DNA of 64,000 nt, taken from the NCBI GenBank assembly GCA_020002185.1, contig JAHLWY010000218.1, positions 1 to 64,000 of the forward strand, given 5' to 3'. Positions 11,101 through 20,633 of this stretch are shown piece by piece. The notes beneath the pieces were generated by a model. That model was given only the letters and a program-made list of their open reading frames with translations, was not told where the DNA came from and made no database searches. The position numbers and the translations under genes are program-made. Origin of the DNA: Paraescarpia echinospica. Lineage: Eukaryota > Annelida > Polychaeta > Sabellida > Siboglinidae. Each line of letters opens with the position of its first letter. The stretch's first letter is position 1.

Positions 11101-11199
11101 GATGACGTTGTATCCATTGTGACAAACGATGAAATTGTGAAACGGTCACGCGTATCTGACTGGAAAATGGTGAATGAAATGAGCAATGAGCGCGCGCGC

Positions 11200-12012
11200 G
11201 CAGCGTCAAAAACAGCGGTGGCGCATGACACTACGGCTTATCGTGATCGGAATGTGAACGGAGAAAAATGCATTTTTATAAACAATAAACGAAAAGCTGA
11301 AAGCATGAAAACAAACGTTGTATATGATCAGTGTGGGGTCAGGAATCGTGTGGTGCAGTGATATTAGAGAAATTCGATGTAAAGAGACATTTGTCGATGA
11401 ATGTACTAACATGACCGCAAACTTTTTTCCTAAAACAAATACCTCGGTAGACTAGGCAGTATGTATTAAGTGCGCATGCGCGTAATTTTGTAATATGTAG
11501 CGCGTGATTTATCGCGATCGGAATGTGAACATAGAACAATGCAATTTCAAAAACAATAAAAGAAAAGTTAAAAGCATGAAAATAAACGTTGTGTATGATA
11601 AGTTAGGTGTAGGGAATCGTGTGGTGAAGTGATATTAGAGAAATTCGATGTAAAGACACATTTGACGATGAATGTACTGGCGTGACCGCTAACTTTTTTC
11701 CTAAAAGAAATGCGTCGTATGTGTTAAGTATGCATGCGCGTAATTTAGTAAGATAACGGTAATAGTGTTAAGTGCGCATGCGCGTTATGTTGTAGACAAT
11801 GCCATTTCAAAAACAATAAAAGAAAAGCAAAAAGCATGAACGTAAGCGTTGTATATGATGAGTTAGGACTCTGGAATCGAGTGGTGTACTCATATTAGAG
11901 AAATTCGATATAAAAAAAACATTTGACGCTGAATGTACTGACGTGACCGCTAACATTTTTCCTAAAACAAATGCGTCGTATGTGTTAAGTGCGCATGCGC
12001 CTTATTTTGGAA
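11200..12012 (+). repeat. Tandem ~250-300-bp promoter-like repeats with NRF-1-like sites
   Basis: About three degenerate copies of a unit holding GTGATATTAGAGAAATTCGA, TGACCGCTAACTTTTTTCC, a palindrome TGCGCATGCGC and AACAATAAACGAAAAGC. Perfect GCGCATGCGC cores lie at 11472-11481, 11774-11783 and 11991-12000, and a degenerate one near 11731. The consensus equals the known NRF-1 site. E has five or six related units (61020-61895). Confidence 0.75.
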
Positions 12013-12014
12013 AG

Positions 12015-12021
12015 TATAAAA
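12015..12021 (+). promoter_or_regulatory. TATA box before the RPA-like gene
   Basis: GTATAAAACG lies ~100 bp before the likely start at 12116 and just after the last NRF-1-like palindrome. In element E the same place reads GAATAAAACG, so the TATA is damaged there. Confidence 0.6.
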
Positions 12022-12115
12022 CGGTTGAGAAAATGCTATGTTGTATGTCGCCGATGATCTAACGTATTGTTTCACCACCAGCAGCAGCAGCAGACGTTCT
12101 CCCGCGGAAACAAAA

Positions 12116-12868
12116 ATGGCAGACGAGATACCGAAAAAGGCGCCATGCAAGCAGAGTCTGAAGGCGGCAGCAGCGGCCGGCCAACAGCAGCAGCAACCGT
12201 CGCCTGCAGTAGCAGCGGTGTCAACGGGGGCGGCGCCTGTTAAGAGGCCCTTGGTGCTCATCGCACCACCGCTGGGTGCCGTCGGACGTAAGCGAATCGC
12301 CGAAGAGGCCTTGGGCACCGTCGAGGTGGCTGAGGGACAGCCATCCCTATCGCGGAGCGCGTCACTCGAGCGCGAATGTGAGTCGACGGCATATTCGGCA
12401 CGGGCTACATTGGTCAGTCTGAGGGATCTGCAGTGTGCTAACACCGGTGTTTATAAGATTAAGTCGCCCGTTATGATCGACGCTGTGTCGTACAAAGATA
12501 ATTGTACGTATTTGGGATGCTCCCGTTGTCGACGAAAATTGTATAAAAAAAACAATGGCGGACAAATGGTATGTCGAACGCACGGTGAGGTGTTTGTGCC
12601 GAAATATTTCTTCGCGTTGCGTGCGATGGTGAGGGATGGTGAGGATGAGGAAGACGAGCTGTGGATTACTTTGTTTGACATACATATGTCTAATCTCGTC
12701 GAGTATCACGCCGACTACTTAGTGGAGTTGAGCGAAGAGCCACTCCGCGATACCGTGCTGGAGTTAACCGGCACGGAAGTGGAGATCAGTGTGCGTAAGA
12801 CGACTTGGAACGGGGAGCCATCGTATACTGTGCGCACACTGAAGAGATACAACGACGCCGACGCCTAA
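12116..12868 (+). CDS. RPA70 (DBD-C)-like single-stranded DNA-binding protein
   Basis: 250 residues from an ATG in good context (AAAATGG); an in-frame upstream ATG at 12038 exists, but a branch-point/acceptor-like CTAACGTATTGTTTCA sits between them. Residues 1-90 are low complexity (Ala, Gln, Pro). From ~112 on, the sequence resembles the C-terminal OB fold of RPA1: a zinc ribbon with C135, C138, C153, H156, followed by a segment with FFALRAMVRDGEDE and WITLFDIHMSNLVEYHADYL. RPA-type domains bind single-stranded DNA, so a role in replication of the element with PolB is likely. The copy in E has a 1-bp deletion but the domain is >90% alike. I do not know this as a standard Polinton gene. The family call rests on motif resemblance only. 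Confidence 0.7.
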   Translation: MADEIPKKAPCKQSLKAAAAAGQQQQQPSPAVAAVSTGAAPVKRPLVLIAPPLGAVGRKRIAEEALGTVEVAEGQPSLSRSASLERECESTAYSARATLVSLRDLQCANTGVYKIKSPVMIDAVSYKDNCTYLGCSRCRRKLYKKNNGGQMVCRTHGEVFVPKYFFALRAMVRDGEDEEDELWITLFDIHMSNLVEYHADYLVELSEEPLRDTVLELTGTEVEISVRKTTWNGEPSYTVRTLKRYNDADA

Positions 12869-12887
12869 TGTGTTGTGTTGTTTGTAG

Positions 12888-13016
12888 GAAGAGTGCCCGA
12901 TACTGGTAGATTTGCTGACGCATACGAACGTGCAACAACGAATAATACGGTGGCGTGAAAGTGAACTAACTAAGGAGGCCTGGCAACTACTAGTAGGACG
13001 ACCGAGAATTACATAA
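12888..13016 (+). pseudogene. Acceptor-led small ORF 1 (frameshifted in B)
   Basis: Starts without ATG immediately after TGTTGTTTGTAG, 19 nt after the RPA stop. The frame begins EECPILVDLLTH and in B ends after 42 codons. In E the same ORF (62783-62962) runs 59 codons and ends ...LAYEANLFCSIP; B has lost one base near 12990. The conserved first ~40 residues in both copies argue for a real coding exon rather than chance. Function unknown. Confidence 0.5.
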
Positions 13017-13095
13017 AGGCGTTTTGGCTAGCTTAAGAAGCGAACTTATTTTGTAGTAGCATTCCGTAACTAACAGTTGTGTTTATATGCTGTAG

Positions 13096-13266
13096 GAAGT
13101 GCGCCGCGTACTGGAGAATATGTTAGAGAACAACGAAAGGATGCGTGCGAGGTACGATGATGTTGCGACGTTCGTAAGAACGTTGCTGGAACGTGAAGTG
13201 GCGGGAACTATAAAGAGACAGAAGGAGGAGGAGGAGACCGAGAAGGAAGGTCAGCAGACGGACTAA
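13096..13266 (+). CDS. Acceptor-led small ORF 2, 56 residues (unknown, helical)
   Basis: Begins directly after TATATGCTGTAG in phase 0 (EVRRVLENML...). Both copies (B, and E at 62989-63159) are 56 codons, with a conserved core ERMRARYDDVA and TFVRTLLEREV or SFVRTLLEREV, and a Glu/Lys-rich tail. Predicted amphipathic helix or coiled coil. An internal ATG at codon 9 is conserved and could also start translation. Function unknown. Confidence 0.5.
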   Translation, partial: EVRRVLENMLENNERMRARYDDVATFVRTLLEREVAGTIKRQKEEEETEKEGQQTD

Positions 13267-13285
13267 TCATAATAATGTGTTGTAG

Positions 13286-13372
13286 GAGCTGCTGCTGCAA
13301 CGTGCCAGGCGTGAATGTATGCGCGATTTCGTACACGCATTGCTGACGGTAGTTACCCAACATAAAGAGTAG
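13286..13372 (+). CDS. Acceptor-led small ORF 3, 28 residues (unknown)
   Basis: Begins right after TGTGTTGTAG (ELLLQRARRECMRDF in B; DVLLQRTRRECMRYF in E at 63179-63265). Length is identical in both copies and most changes are conservative. The stop lies 22 nt before the next acceptor-like site. May be a short alternative 3' exon rather than a free-standing gene. Confidence 0.4.
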   Translation, partial: ELLLQRARRECMRDFVHALLTVVTQHKE

Positions 13373-13394
13373 GACATCATGCTTTGTGCTGTAG

Positions 13395-14087
13395 GGTGGA
13401 AGCGGAGTGCGTGACGCTAACGTGTTGGACGCCATCATTGAGGAGGCACACGGTGTATCGTCGGATGCGCGTGGACACTGCGAACCGACTCGAGCGCCAG
13501 CACCGACGTACGACAACGAAAACCTGTACGCGTCACTGGGGACGATGGGGCCAACGTGTTCCCCATGTTGGAGCCTATCGGAGGATATGTCGCAACGTCA
13601 AATCGTCGTGCCGAGCAGGGCCCAGTTGGTCTGCCGTTATGAACGGCTCGCAATGGCCCTCGTCGCCGAGATCCTCGGTGAGATGATACTGGAGAGGGCG
13701 CGCGATAATTGCGGCGTATGTGAGCCCAATGAGGGCTGCCCGTATGTACATATGGCCGGCTATCGTGCAGGACGGCCAAACCGTGTGTACATACAGCGCT
13801 TCGACAACACGTGGTGTATCGTAACGCGATATTTCAACGCCGTGATGGAAACGTTTCTGCGTCGGTCCCTTATTTCGTGCTTCACGCGTCTCGTGCAAAT
13901 TCTACACGAAACTACGGAGTCAACTTGTGGTGGTCAGCAGCCGGAAACGGGTCGTGCGGGGGAACTGTACCTCGTCCAGTTCGTTTCGGACTGGCTACTA
14001 GGAACGAACTGGCGCGAGTACATGAACCGTGTTCAACTGGAGTCGGCCGTCCATACGTACGTCCAGCGCAGGAGTGGACTCGAATAA
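13395..14087 (+). CDS. Acceptor-led ORF 4, 230 residues (unknown)
   Basis: The frame opens right after GCTTTGTGCTGTAG (GGSGVRDANVLDAIIEE...), with no ATG for many codons, and closes at 14087 within GAATAAAG, a polyadenylation-like signal. It has several Cys (CSPCW; CGVCEPNEGCPYVHM), which could bind zinc, and a C-terminal half rich in aromatic and Arg residues. E carries the homologue at 63285-63963 with a 2-bp loss near 63672. I recognise no family. Its place behind the RPA-like gene suggests an early function; it is the terminal exon of the cluster. Confidence 0.6.
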   Translation, partial: GGSGVRDANVLDAIIEEAHGVSSDARGHCEPTRAPAPTYDNENLYASLGTMGPTCSPCWSLSEDMSQRQIVVPSRAQLVCRYERLAMALVAEILGEMILERARDNCGVCEPNEGCPYVHMAGYRAGRPNRVYIQRFDNTWCIVTRYFNAVMETFLRRSLISCFTRLVQILHETTESTCGGQQPETGRAGELYLVQFVSDWLLGTNWREYMNRVQLESAVHTYVQRRSGLE

Positions 14088-14531
14088 AGAAGAAGAACGA
14101 ACAATGCTTTGCTTTACTATGGAACATTAATAAAATTGCTATGGAGTAAAACTAAAACTGCTTGCTTGCTATAGTAACAAAGGCGTTGAACGCTGTTTTT
14201 GAATGTTGTACGGTACTGAATAAAACGTTGAAAATGTACTTTCCGTTTCCGAGTTACACACATTACCCAAAACAGCCCCAGTTAAAAAATCACCGCTAGG
14301 GTGACGCCCTACCCAAAACAACGCAGTTACCTAAAACATTCCTTCCGATAGGCTGTAGCCAGTCTCTCCGAGTTACCTAAAAACATTCCTTCCGCTAGGG
14401 TACAACTACCACCCACAATGCAGTATGAGTTACTTAAACATTCCTCGCTAGGTCGCAACCACCACCACCACCACAGTCAGCACTGTTATAAGTGATCGAA
14501 AAAGTAGCAGCAGTCAGTCAGTCGGTAGGGA
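14088..14531 (+). promoter_or_regulatory. Intergenic region: poly(A) signals, then PolB leader
   Basis: AATAAA-type signals at about 14084, 14130 and 14219 probably end the early cluster. From 14260 to 14460 short imperfect repeats (TTACCTAAAACATTCCTTCC, CACCGCTAGGGTGACG) precede the PolB start. No clear TATA box is visible. No ORF of interest. Confidence 0.5.
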
Positions 14532-17500
14532 ATGCCACCACCACCTTCTCTTCCTACTAGATGGCAATGTCCGAAGTGCGGGGGTTATTTCGCGAAACAG
14601 TCGACGTTAGAGCGACACACAAAGAGTTCGAAAAGATGCGGCAACGATGCGCAATGCGTAAAACGTCGAGAGTGCCAAAAATGTGGCGCGACGTACACTA
14701 CGCGTGCCGCTATGCTACGACACCTGAAGGAGCGGTGTGGCCGTCAGACGTCGCAACCGCCTGGTAGTAGTAGTAGTAGTAATGAACCGGCGGCGGCGGC
14801 AGCCGTTAGGGCGGCGTCACCCGACGGTCTACAGCATGTCGTGGACGAGCACCGGCGCAGCATAGAGACGTCGATAGCACGCGGTTCCGTGCAGTCCCGT
14901 TACAACTATCGCATGACCGCCTGTACGAGTACGCGGGTGCTCGAACCGCGTCTGAGGGCGATGTTTCGCGAACAAAAGAATGCGTTTAAAATTAACGTAA
15001 GCTACGGTTTCGTATTACGCCACAAGGTGTCGGGTCGGTACCGACATTTTCATTCTTCCTGTAACTGTTGCGGTCGCCTCCTCGAAACACCCGCTCTAGT
15101 TACCGATAGCCGTTCGTTCGAACGATTCCTCGACGCCGTGCGCACGACCGACGAACTGCAGTACGCCATCGCGCAGCGTCCCGACTCGGGGTGGGTCGTC
15201 GAGCTCGTAACGAACGCCACCTACTTCGTGAACGCCATCATCGCCCATCCTATCGGGTGCGTTGGCGCGACGCTTCCCGCCTACGTGCGCGCCAACAGGA
15301 ACATCGTGTCGTTGACGAAAGATCGTCGAGGCACGCCCTACGACGATCATCTATGCCTCTTCCGGTGCATCGGCCTCCACCTGCAAGGCGGCGGTCGACG
15401 ACGCGAACCTCACGAAATGGATACGACCCGTTTAACGAAAGTCGCTAAACGACTGCACGCGCGGTATTGTCGCGCAACGCACACGACGGCCTCGAACGGT
15501 ATCCGCCTGAACGAACTGAAACGCGTGGAGACGGTTTTCGGCATCAACGTTGCCGTCTATCGACTGACGGCGGCGCCACCAAATGGTGCCGCCGAAATAG
15601 TCCGTCGTTCGCTCGAAGCGCACCCCACGACTTTAAACGTCAACCTGTACGAGACGCACTTCTCGTACATAATCGACCTGCGCGCGTACACGAAAACGTA
15701 CAAGTGCGGAAAATGCGGCAACGCCCTCTGGCGGAACTCGTGGGCGTTACGACGTCACGAAGCGACGTGCGAAGGTGGCGTTCGTCACGTGTTCCCCGGC
15801 GGTATCTACCGGCCGACGCCGTCCGTATTTCAGCGGCTCGACGACGAAGGCGTCGACGTCGGCGACGATGACCTACGCTACTACCCGTACTGCGCGACGT
15901 TCGATTTTGAATGCTATTTCGCCGATAACGAACTGCCGACGGATACCAACAAATGCTGGTGGATTGCACGACACGAACTGCTCAGCGTGAGCGTCGCGTC
16001 GAACGTGCCCGGTCAGGAAGCGGCGCGGTGTTACGTCACGACCGGCGATTCGGCCGAACTCGCGCGTCGCCTCATCGACGACCTGGAAGCCGTGAGCGCG
16101 GCGGCGTACGCTGCTCTACGCCCCCGCTACGACGCGACCTTCGAGGCGCTCGACGCGCTCGACGCCGACTGGCGGCGACGGTGCAACAACGACGACGACG
16201 ATGTCGGCGCGTCACCGTACGCCGTACTCGCCGACCGCCTGTGGACGCACCTTCGTCAAATGCCCGTACTGGGATTCAATTCGGGTAAGTACGATCTGAA
16301 TGTCGTCAAGAAGTACTTGACCCCCCTGCTCATAACCGGCGACGCGCAGCACACGTCGTCGGCGTTTACCATTAAACGTCAGAACAATTACATGTGCCTG
16401 TCGTCGACGACGTTGAAGTTCCTCGATATTACTAATTACCTCGCGCCAGGCGTTAGCTACGATCGCTTTCTGAAAGCGTACGGCTGCTCGGCGCCGAAGG
16501 GGTACTTTCCGTACGAACATATCGACGCGTTGACGCGTCTGGACGAAACCGCCCTGCCGCCGCGCGAAGCTTTCTACAGCCACCTGAAACGCGAGGGAAT
16601 CTCCGCGGAGGCGTACGAGATTTGCGCGACGGCGTGGCGTGACGAGGGCATGACGACGATGCGCGATTTTCTGATGTGGTATAACAATCGAGACGTGGCG
16701 CCGTTTCTCGAGGCCGTCGATCGCCAGTTCGCCTTCTATCGGCGCCGACGTATCGACATGTTCAAGGACGCCATCAGCGTACCGGGGTTGACGTTGTTGT
16801 ACCTGTTCAACGACCTGCCGACGTCGATCCATTTCTCGCTGTTCAACGAACCCAACAAAGATTTGCACCGTCTGCTGCAGTCGCAGCTCGTCGGCGGCCC
16901 GTCGATTATCTTCGCGCCCCACCACGAGGCCGGCGTGACGGCGATTCGAGGCGACGCGCCGTGTCGTTCGATAGTCGGTTTCGATGCGAACGGCCTCTAT
17001 CTGTGGGCGATAATGCAGGAGATGCCGACGGGCTGGTACACGCACCGACGCACGAAGAACGCCTTTCGACCGGATCGTGTGCACCGCTACGGCCGTATGG
17101 CCGTGGAGTGGTTGACGTGGGAGGCGGCACGAACCGACGCGCGAATACGTCACCAGTTAAACGGGCGCGAGAAGCGCATCGGAAAGTACCGAGTCGACGG
17201 CTGGTGCGCCGCCACGCGAACGGCGTATCAATTTAACGGCTGCTTTTTTAACGGCTGCCCGACGAGCCAGGCGCACGTGACGACGAACGCCGTTAACGGT
17301 GAAACGATGACGACGCTGTACGCCTCGACGATCGCCGTGACCACCTACCTGCGCAGTTTCGTCCACAACGTCGTCGAAATGTGGGAGTGCCAGTGGCGCG
17401 CCGTGCGACCACCCGCGGCGCCGACGCCGCCCGACGCGTCACGATGGCAACCACCGGCCATCGCCCCCATTACGCGCTCGACGATACTGGAGGCGGTGTG

Positions 17501-18683
17501 TGACGGCTCTCTGTTCGGTCTCGTGCAGTGCGATATCGCCGTGCCGGAAGCGCTGCGCGCCAAGTTCGCCGTAATGCAGCCCGTGTTGAAGAACGTCGAT
17601 ATAGCGCGCGACGATCTCAGCCCGTTCATACGCCGCTACGCCGAGTCGCACGATCTCCTCGCCCTACCTCAACGGACGCTCGTCGGTAGCTACTTCGGCG
17701 CCGAGATCGTGCTCACGACGCCCCTCCTACGCTGGTATCTACGAGTACGCGCCGATCGCGTGCTTTCGCCGCTTCGGCGACACGGTCTCGTCGGCGCGAC
17801 GCGAGGTCGTCATCGATCGCGACAAATCGATCATCGCCGATAACTTTAAACTTCTCGGGAACTGTTCGTACGGGAAAACGATTACGTGAGTCGATCGGCA
17901 CCGGGAAATCAAGTACGCCACGCGGTCGGCGCCTCGATGCTCGTCAACAACCGTCGCTTCCGGTAACTCGACGTCGTCGTCGACGACGCTCTGTACGAGG
18001 TGGCGCTGAATAAGCGCAAAGTCGTCTACGGCCTGCCGATGCAAATCGGGTATTTCGTCTTACAGTACGCGAAATTGAGAATGCTCGAATTCTATTTCGA
18101 TTTCGTCGACGCCTACATCCCCCGTTAGCTCTTCCAGTACTGCGCTATGGACACGGACTCGGCGTACATTGCCCTCGCGGTGCGTGATGTCGAAGCACTC
18201 GTGCCGGAAGAACGTCGCGAACACTACTTCTGGAATCGATCGCTCTGGGTTCCGGCCGAATGCTGCGACGCGCACGTGGACGCGTACGTACGACGGCGCG
18301 TCGCCGGACTAGCGTGGGCGGACGTGGAGGACTGCTGCGCGCGCCGACGCCTGTTCGATCGTCGAACGCCGGGGCTCTTCAAAGAAGAGTGGCGCGGCGA
18401 CGGAATCGTGGCGCTGTGCAGCAAGACCTACTACTGCTTCGGCGGCGACAACGGTCCGAAGTACAGCATGAAGGGACTGAGCAAACGTCAGAACGACATC
18501 GACGAGCACACCTTCCTCGCCGTACTGCGCGACCGACGCAACGGCGTCGGCTGGAACCGCGGTTTCCAGGTGAAAGACTCGTCCGTGTTGACGTACGTTC
18601 AAGAGCGTGCGGCGTTGAGCTACTTCTACGCTAAACGCCGCGTGCTCGACGACGGCGTCACCACGGCGCCGATACTCGTCTAA
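14532..18683 (+). pseudogene. Polinton DNA polymerase B (family B, protein-primed type), broken
   Basis: About 1,380 codons. The N-terminus has two C2H2/CCHC-like fingers (C13, C16, H29, C36; C48, C51, H64, C69) and a third near residue 390. The 3'-5' exonuclease motifs are FDFECYF (~457), GFNSGKYDLN (~580) and YNNRDVAPF (~715). Polymerase motif A is FDANGLYLWAI (~816), then KLLGNCSYGK and motif C MDTDSAY (18147-18167). Breaks: the frame shifts near 17740, where a short conserved stretch also seems missing; TGA at 17887; the frame shifts back near 17928; TAA near 17964 and TAG near 18126. The last part runs open to 18683. It would copy the element from its protein-capped ends; this copy cannot give full-length enzyme without suppression. 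Start chosen at the first ATG before finger 1. Confidence 0.9.
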
Positions 18684-18879
18684 CTCGTATAACAAGAACT
18701 AACCTACAAAAGGACTACTACTCGTCTAACTCGTCTAACCTAAGGAATGCCCCACCACCCCCCTAGGGTTAGTTTCTGTATGTATGTATGTATGTAGGTA
18801 GGGTAATAATAAAAAACAATTGTGCACAATCATCATCGTTGTTTTATTACTACTACTATACACGTAAAAGCGAAATTAA
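18684..18879. terminator. Convergent 3' ends of PolB and the capsid gene train
   Basis: TAATAATAAAAAAC near 18804 gives a plus-strand AATAAA signal; GTTTTATTAC near 18840 gives one on the minus strand. Between them is a (TATG)n run at 18779-18795. The two transcription units end tail to tail here. Confidence 0.6.
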
Positions 18880-19335
18880 TTATGTAATGGTTTTAACCAA
18901 TCGAATACGAGAGTCATTGGCCACCCGATCGGTGCCGAATAGGCTCTGGAATGTCGTCAACGGCATACCGCGACATCGGAGGAGAAGGTAGGCGACGCCA
19001 TATTGACCGCACACGTTAGAGACGACGCTCTGCAGCCGCTTGTCGTTGTACGTCCACGCGTCGCCGCAGTTGCGGTGCAGGAACGCGCGGAAGTCGGCGT
19101 GCAGCGGCGGCAGACCGTACGAATTGAAGTACTCGCCTCGCCGGTCGACGCCTACGTAGACGGCCACCCAGTGCTGCCCCGGCTCGCCGCCGTCGTCGGT
19201 GTTGCACACGAAGGCCATCGGGTAAACGACGGCGGTGGTGGCGGTAAGTAGCGCATCTTTAGGCACGACGCCGACGACGATACGTTTAGCGTACGTATCG
19301 CGTTCCAGGCGCCGCATCAGTTGGAACGTATCCAT
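18880..19335 (-). CDS. Adenain-like cysteine protease (virion maturation)
   Basis: 151 residues from ATG 19335, two bases after the capsid stop. Conserved blocks are GQHWVAVYV (catalytic His55), EYFNSYGLPP and SNVCGQYGVAYLL (nucleophile Cys109), the layout of adenovirus-type/C48-like proteases that cleave capsid precursors. Oddity: the position of the acidic member of the triad (Glu in adenain, Asp in element C's YFDSYG) is Asn71 here. The frame extends upstream into the capsid gene, but the start at 19335 fits the conserved N-terminus and spacing. No stops. Last gene of the leftward train. Confidence 0.85.
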   Translation of the reverse strand: MDTFQLMRRLERDTYAKRIVVGVVPKDALLTATTAVVYPMAFVCNTDDGGEPGQHWVAVYVGVDRRGEYFNSYGLPPLHADFRAFLHRNCGDAWTYNDKRLQSVVSNVCGQYGVAYLLLRCRGMPLTTFQSLFGTDRVANDSRIRLVKTIT

Positions 19336-19337
19336 AG

Positions 19338-20633
19338 TTACCAGTCGTACACAACGTTCCGGTTCATGTCGATCTCCAGCACCGTCTCGAATTCCGCGTA
19401 CACGACGACGTTCACCGGACGGGGTAGCGGCGTACCGAAGTGCATTTCGGCGCCCACGGTCCCCTGACGCACGACGTTGAAATGCTCCCCGTCGCAACAG
19501 TCGGGGGTCAGGTCGAAACCGAAGATGGTGTAGCCGGCGCCGAAGTCCGTGCGCGATACGTCGTTCCCCTCGTCCTCGTACGCCTTTCCGGTGGCCTCGA
19601 AGATATTCATGTAGCTTCGCACGTAGCGGTTGTGCGGGAAGTCCGGCTGCAACGGTTTGCTCTGCACCTGACGTCCGTCGAAGACGAGCGTGAGGAAGTT
19701 CATGTCGTTGTGCCGCGCGTAGAACGGATTACTAGGGTTGTCTCCGTTGTAGGCGAAGTTATCGATCATCATCAGGAATATGCGTTTCGGAATCGTACCC
19801 ATGTACAAGTTCTCGTGCGTGTGCGATAGCGTACCCGCCGTTATCGAGAACGATTTGCAGTCGATGCGGCGCATCGGAAACGTAGCCGTTCCCAACGTCC
19901 ACGCTTTTATATGTCCCATCTGGACGTCCGGGTTCACCTTCACCTTTTGCACGTGCAGACGAATCGCCTGCAGCACGAGGCGCCACCCCGGTACGGCTTG
20001 CGCGCCCATGAGCGCGAAGACGTCCTTCGAGCGCACCATGCGTATTTTCGTGTCGACGCCGTTCCGCATGTGCCTGTTTAGCATAAACGCGTCGACGTGC
20101 ACGCGTCCCATCATCTCCACCTCGTCGCTATCGGCCGTCATGACGCGCCGTGCCTCGAACCCGGCGTTGTTGTTACCGATCGTGTCCATGTGTCCGGCGG
20201 TGTCTTTGTACCACAATGACCCCGTGAGATGCGACCGTTTCGCGTCGCTACCGTAACTCAGCAGCGTCTCGAGGTTTGCCCGGTACGCGTACGTATTGGT
20301 CGACGGCGTCACGAGGGTGCCGTTCAGCGACACGTCGATTTGACTGAACATCGAATGCAGGATATTATTGACCGCCGCGCCGGCCGCCAGATTGGTGCCG
20401 TCCCCCTGAACCACTTTGAAGCGCACGTACACTTCAAGACTCGCCAGGTCCGTAAAGTCGTTGCCCGAACCCCGGATGAGGAACTCGATAGGGCCACCGG
20501 CGTCGAGAGTCGTCAGCGGCTGGTAGACGGTCCACTGACTGCTCTCGACGCTCGTCTGCGTCACCGGCCCGGTGAACAGGTCCAGATCGGCATTCACGCC
20601 CTCGCACGATACGCCATTCACGAACGCCATCAT
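19338..20633 (-). CDS. Major capsid protein (double jelly-roll)
   Basis: 431 residues, intact. The N-terminal SCEGVNADLDLFTGPVTQTS and internal blocks (LFSQ/MFSQIDVSLNGTLVTPS, GHIKAWTLGTATFPMRRID, LSHTHENLYMG) are closely paralleled in element C (33600-34903), the conservation expected of Polinton capsid proteins, which fold as double jelly-rolls and form pseudo-hexameric capsomers. The ATG overlaps the stop of the preceding core-like gene (TAATG), and the protease follows at +2 nt, so a single transcript or tightly packed train is likely. Confidence 0.85.
   Translation of the reverse strand: MMAFVNGVSCEGVNADLDLFTGPVTQTSVESSQWTVYQPLTTLDAGGPIEFLIRGSGNDFTDLASLEVYVRFKVVQGDGTNLAAGAAVNNILHSMFSQIDVSLNGTLVTPSTNTYAYRANLETLLSYGSDAKRSHLTGSLWYKDTAGHMDTIGNNNAGFEARRVMTADSDEVEMMGRVHVDAFMLNRHMRNGVDTKIRMVRSKDVFALMGAQAVPGWRLVLQAIRLHVQKVKVNPDVQMGHIKAWTLGTATFPMRRIDCKSFSITAGTLSHTHENLYMGTIPKRIFLMMIDNFAYNGDNPSNPFYARHNDMNFLTLVFDGRQVQSKPLQPDFPHNRYVRSYMNIFEATGKAYEDEGNDVSRTDFGAGYTIFGFDLTPDCCDGEHFNVVRQGTVGAEMHFGTPLPRPVNVVVYAEFETVLEIDMNRNVVYDW

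Noticed and set aside
16212..17153. 313-residue minus-strand ORF inside PolB
   Set aside because: Antisense shadow of a GC-rich coding region with clear PolB motifs on the plus strand.
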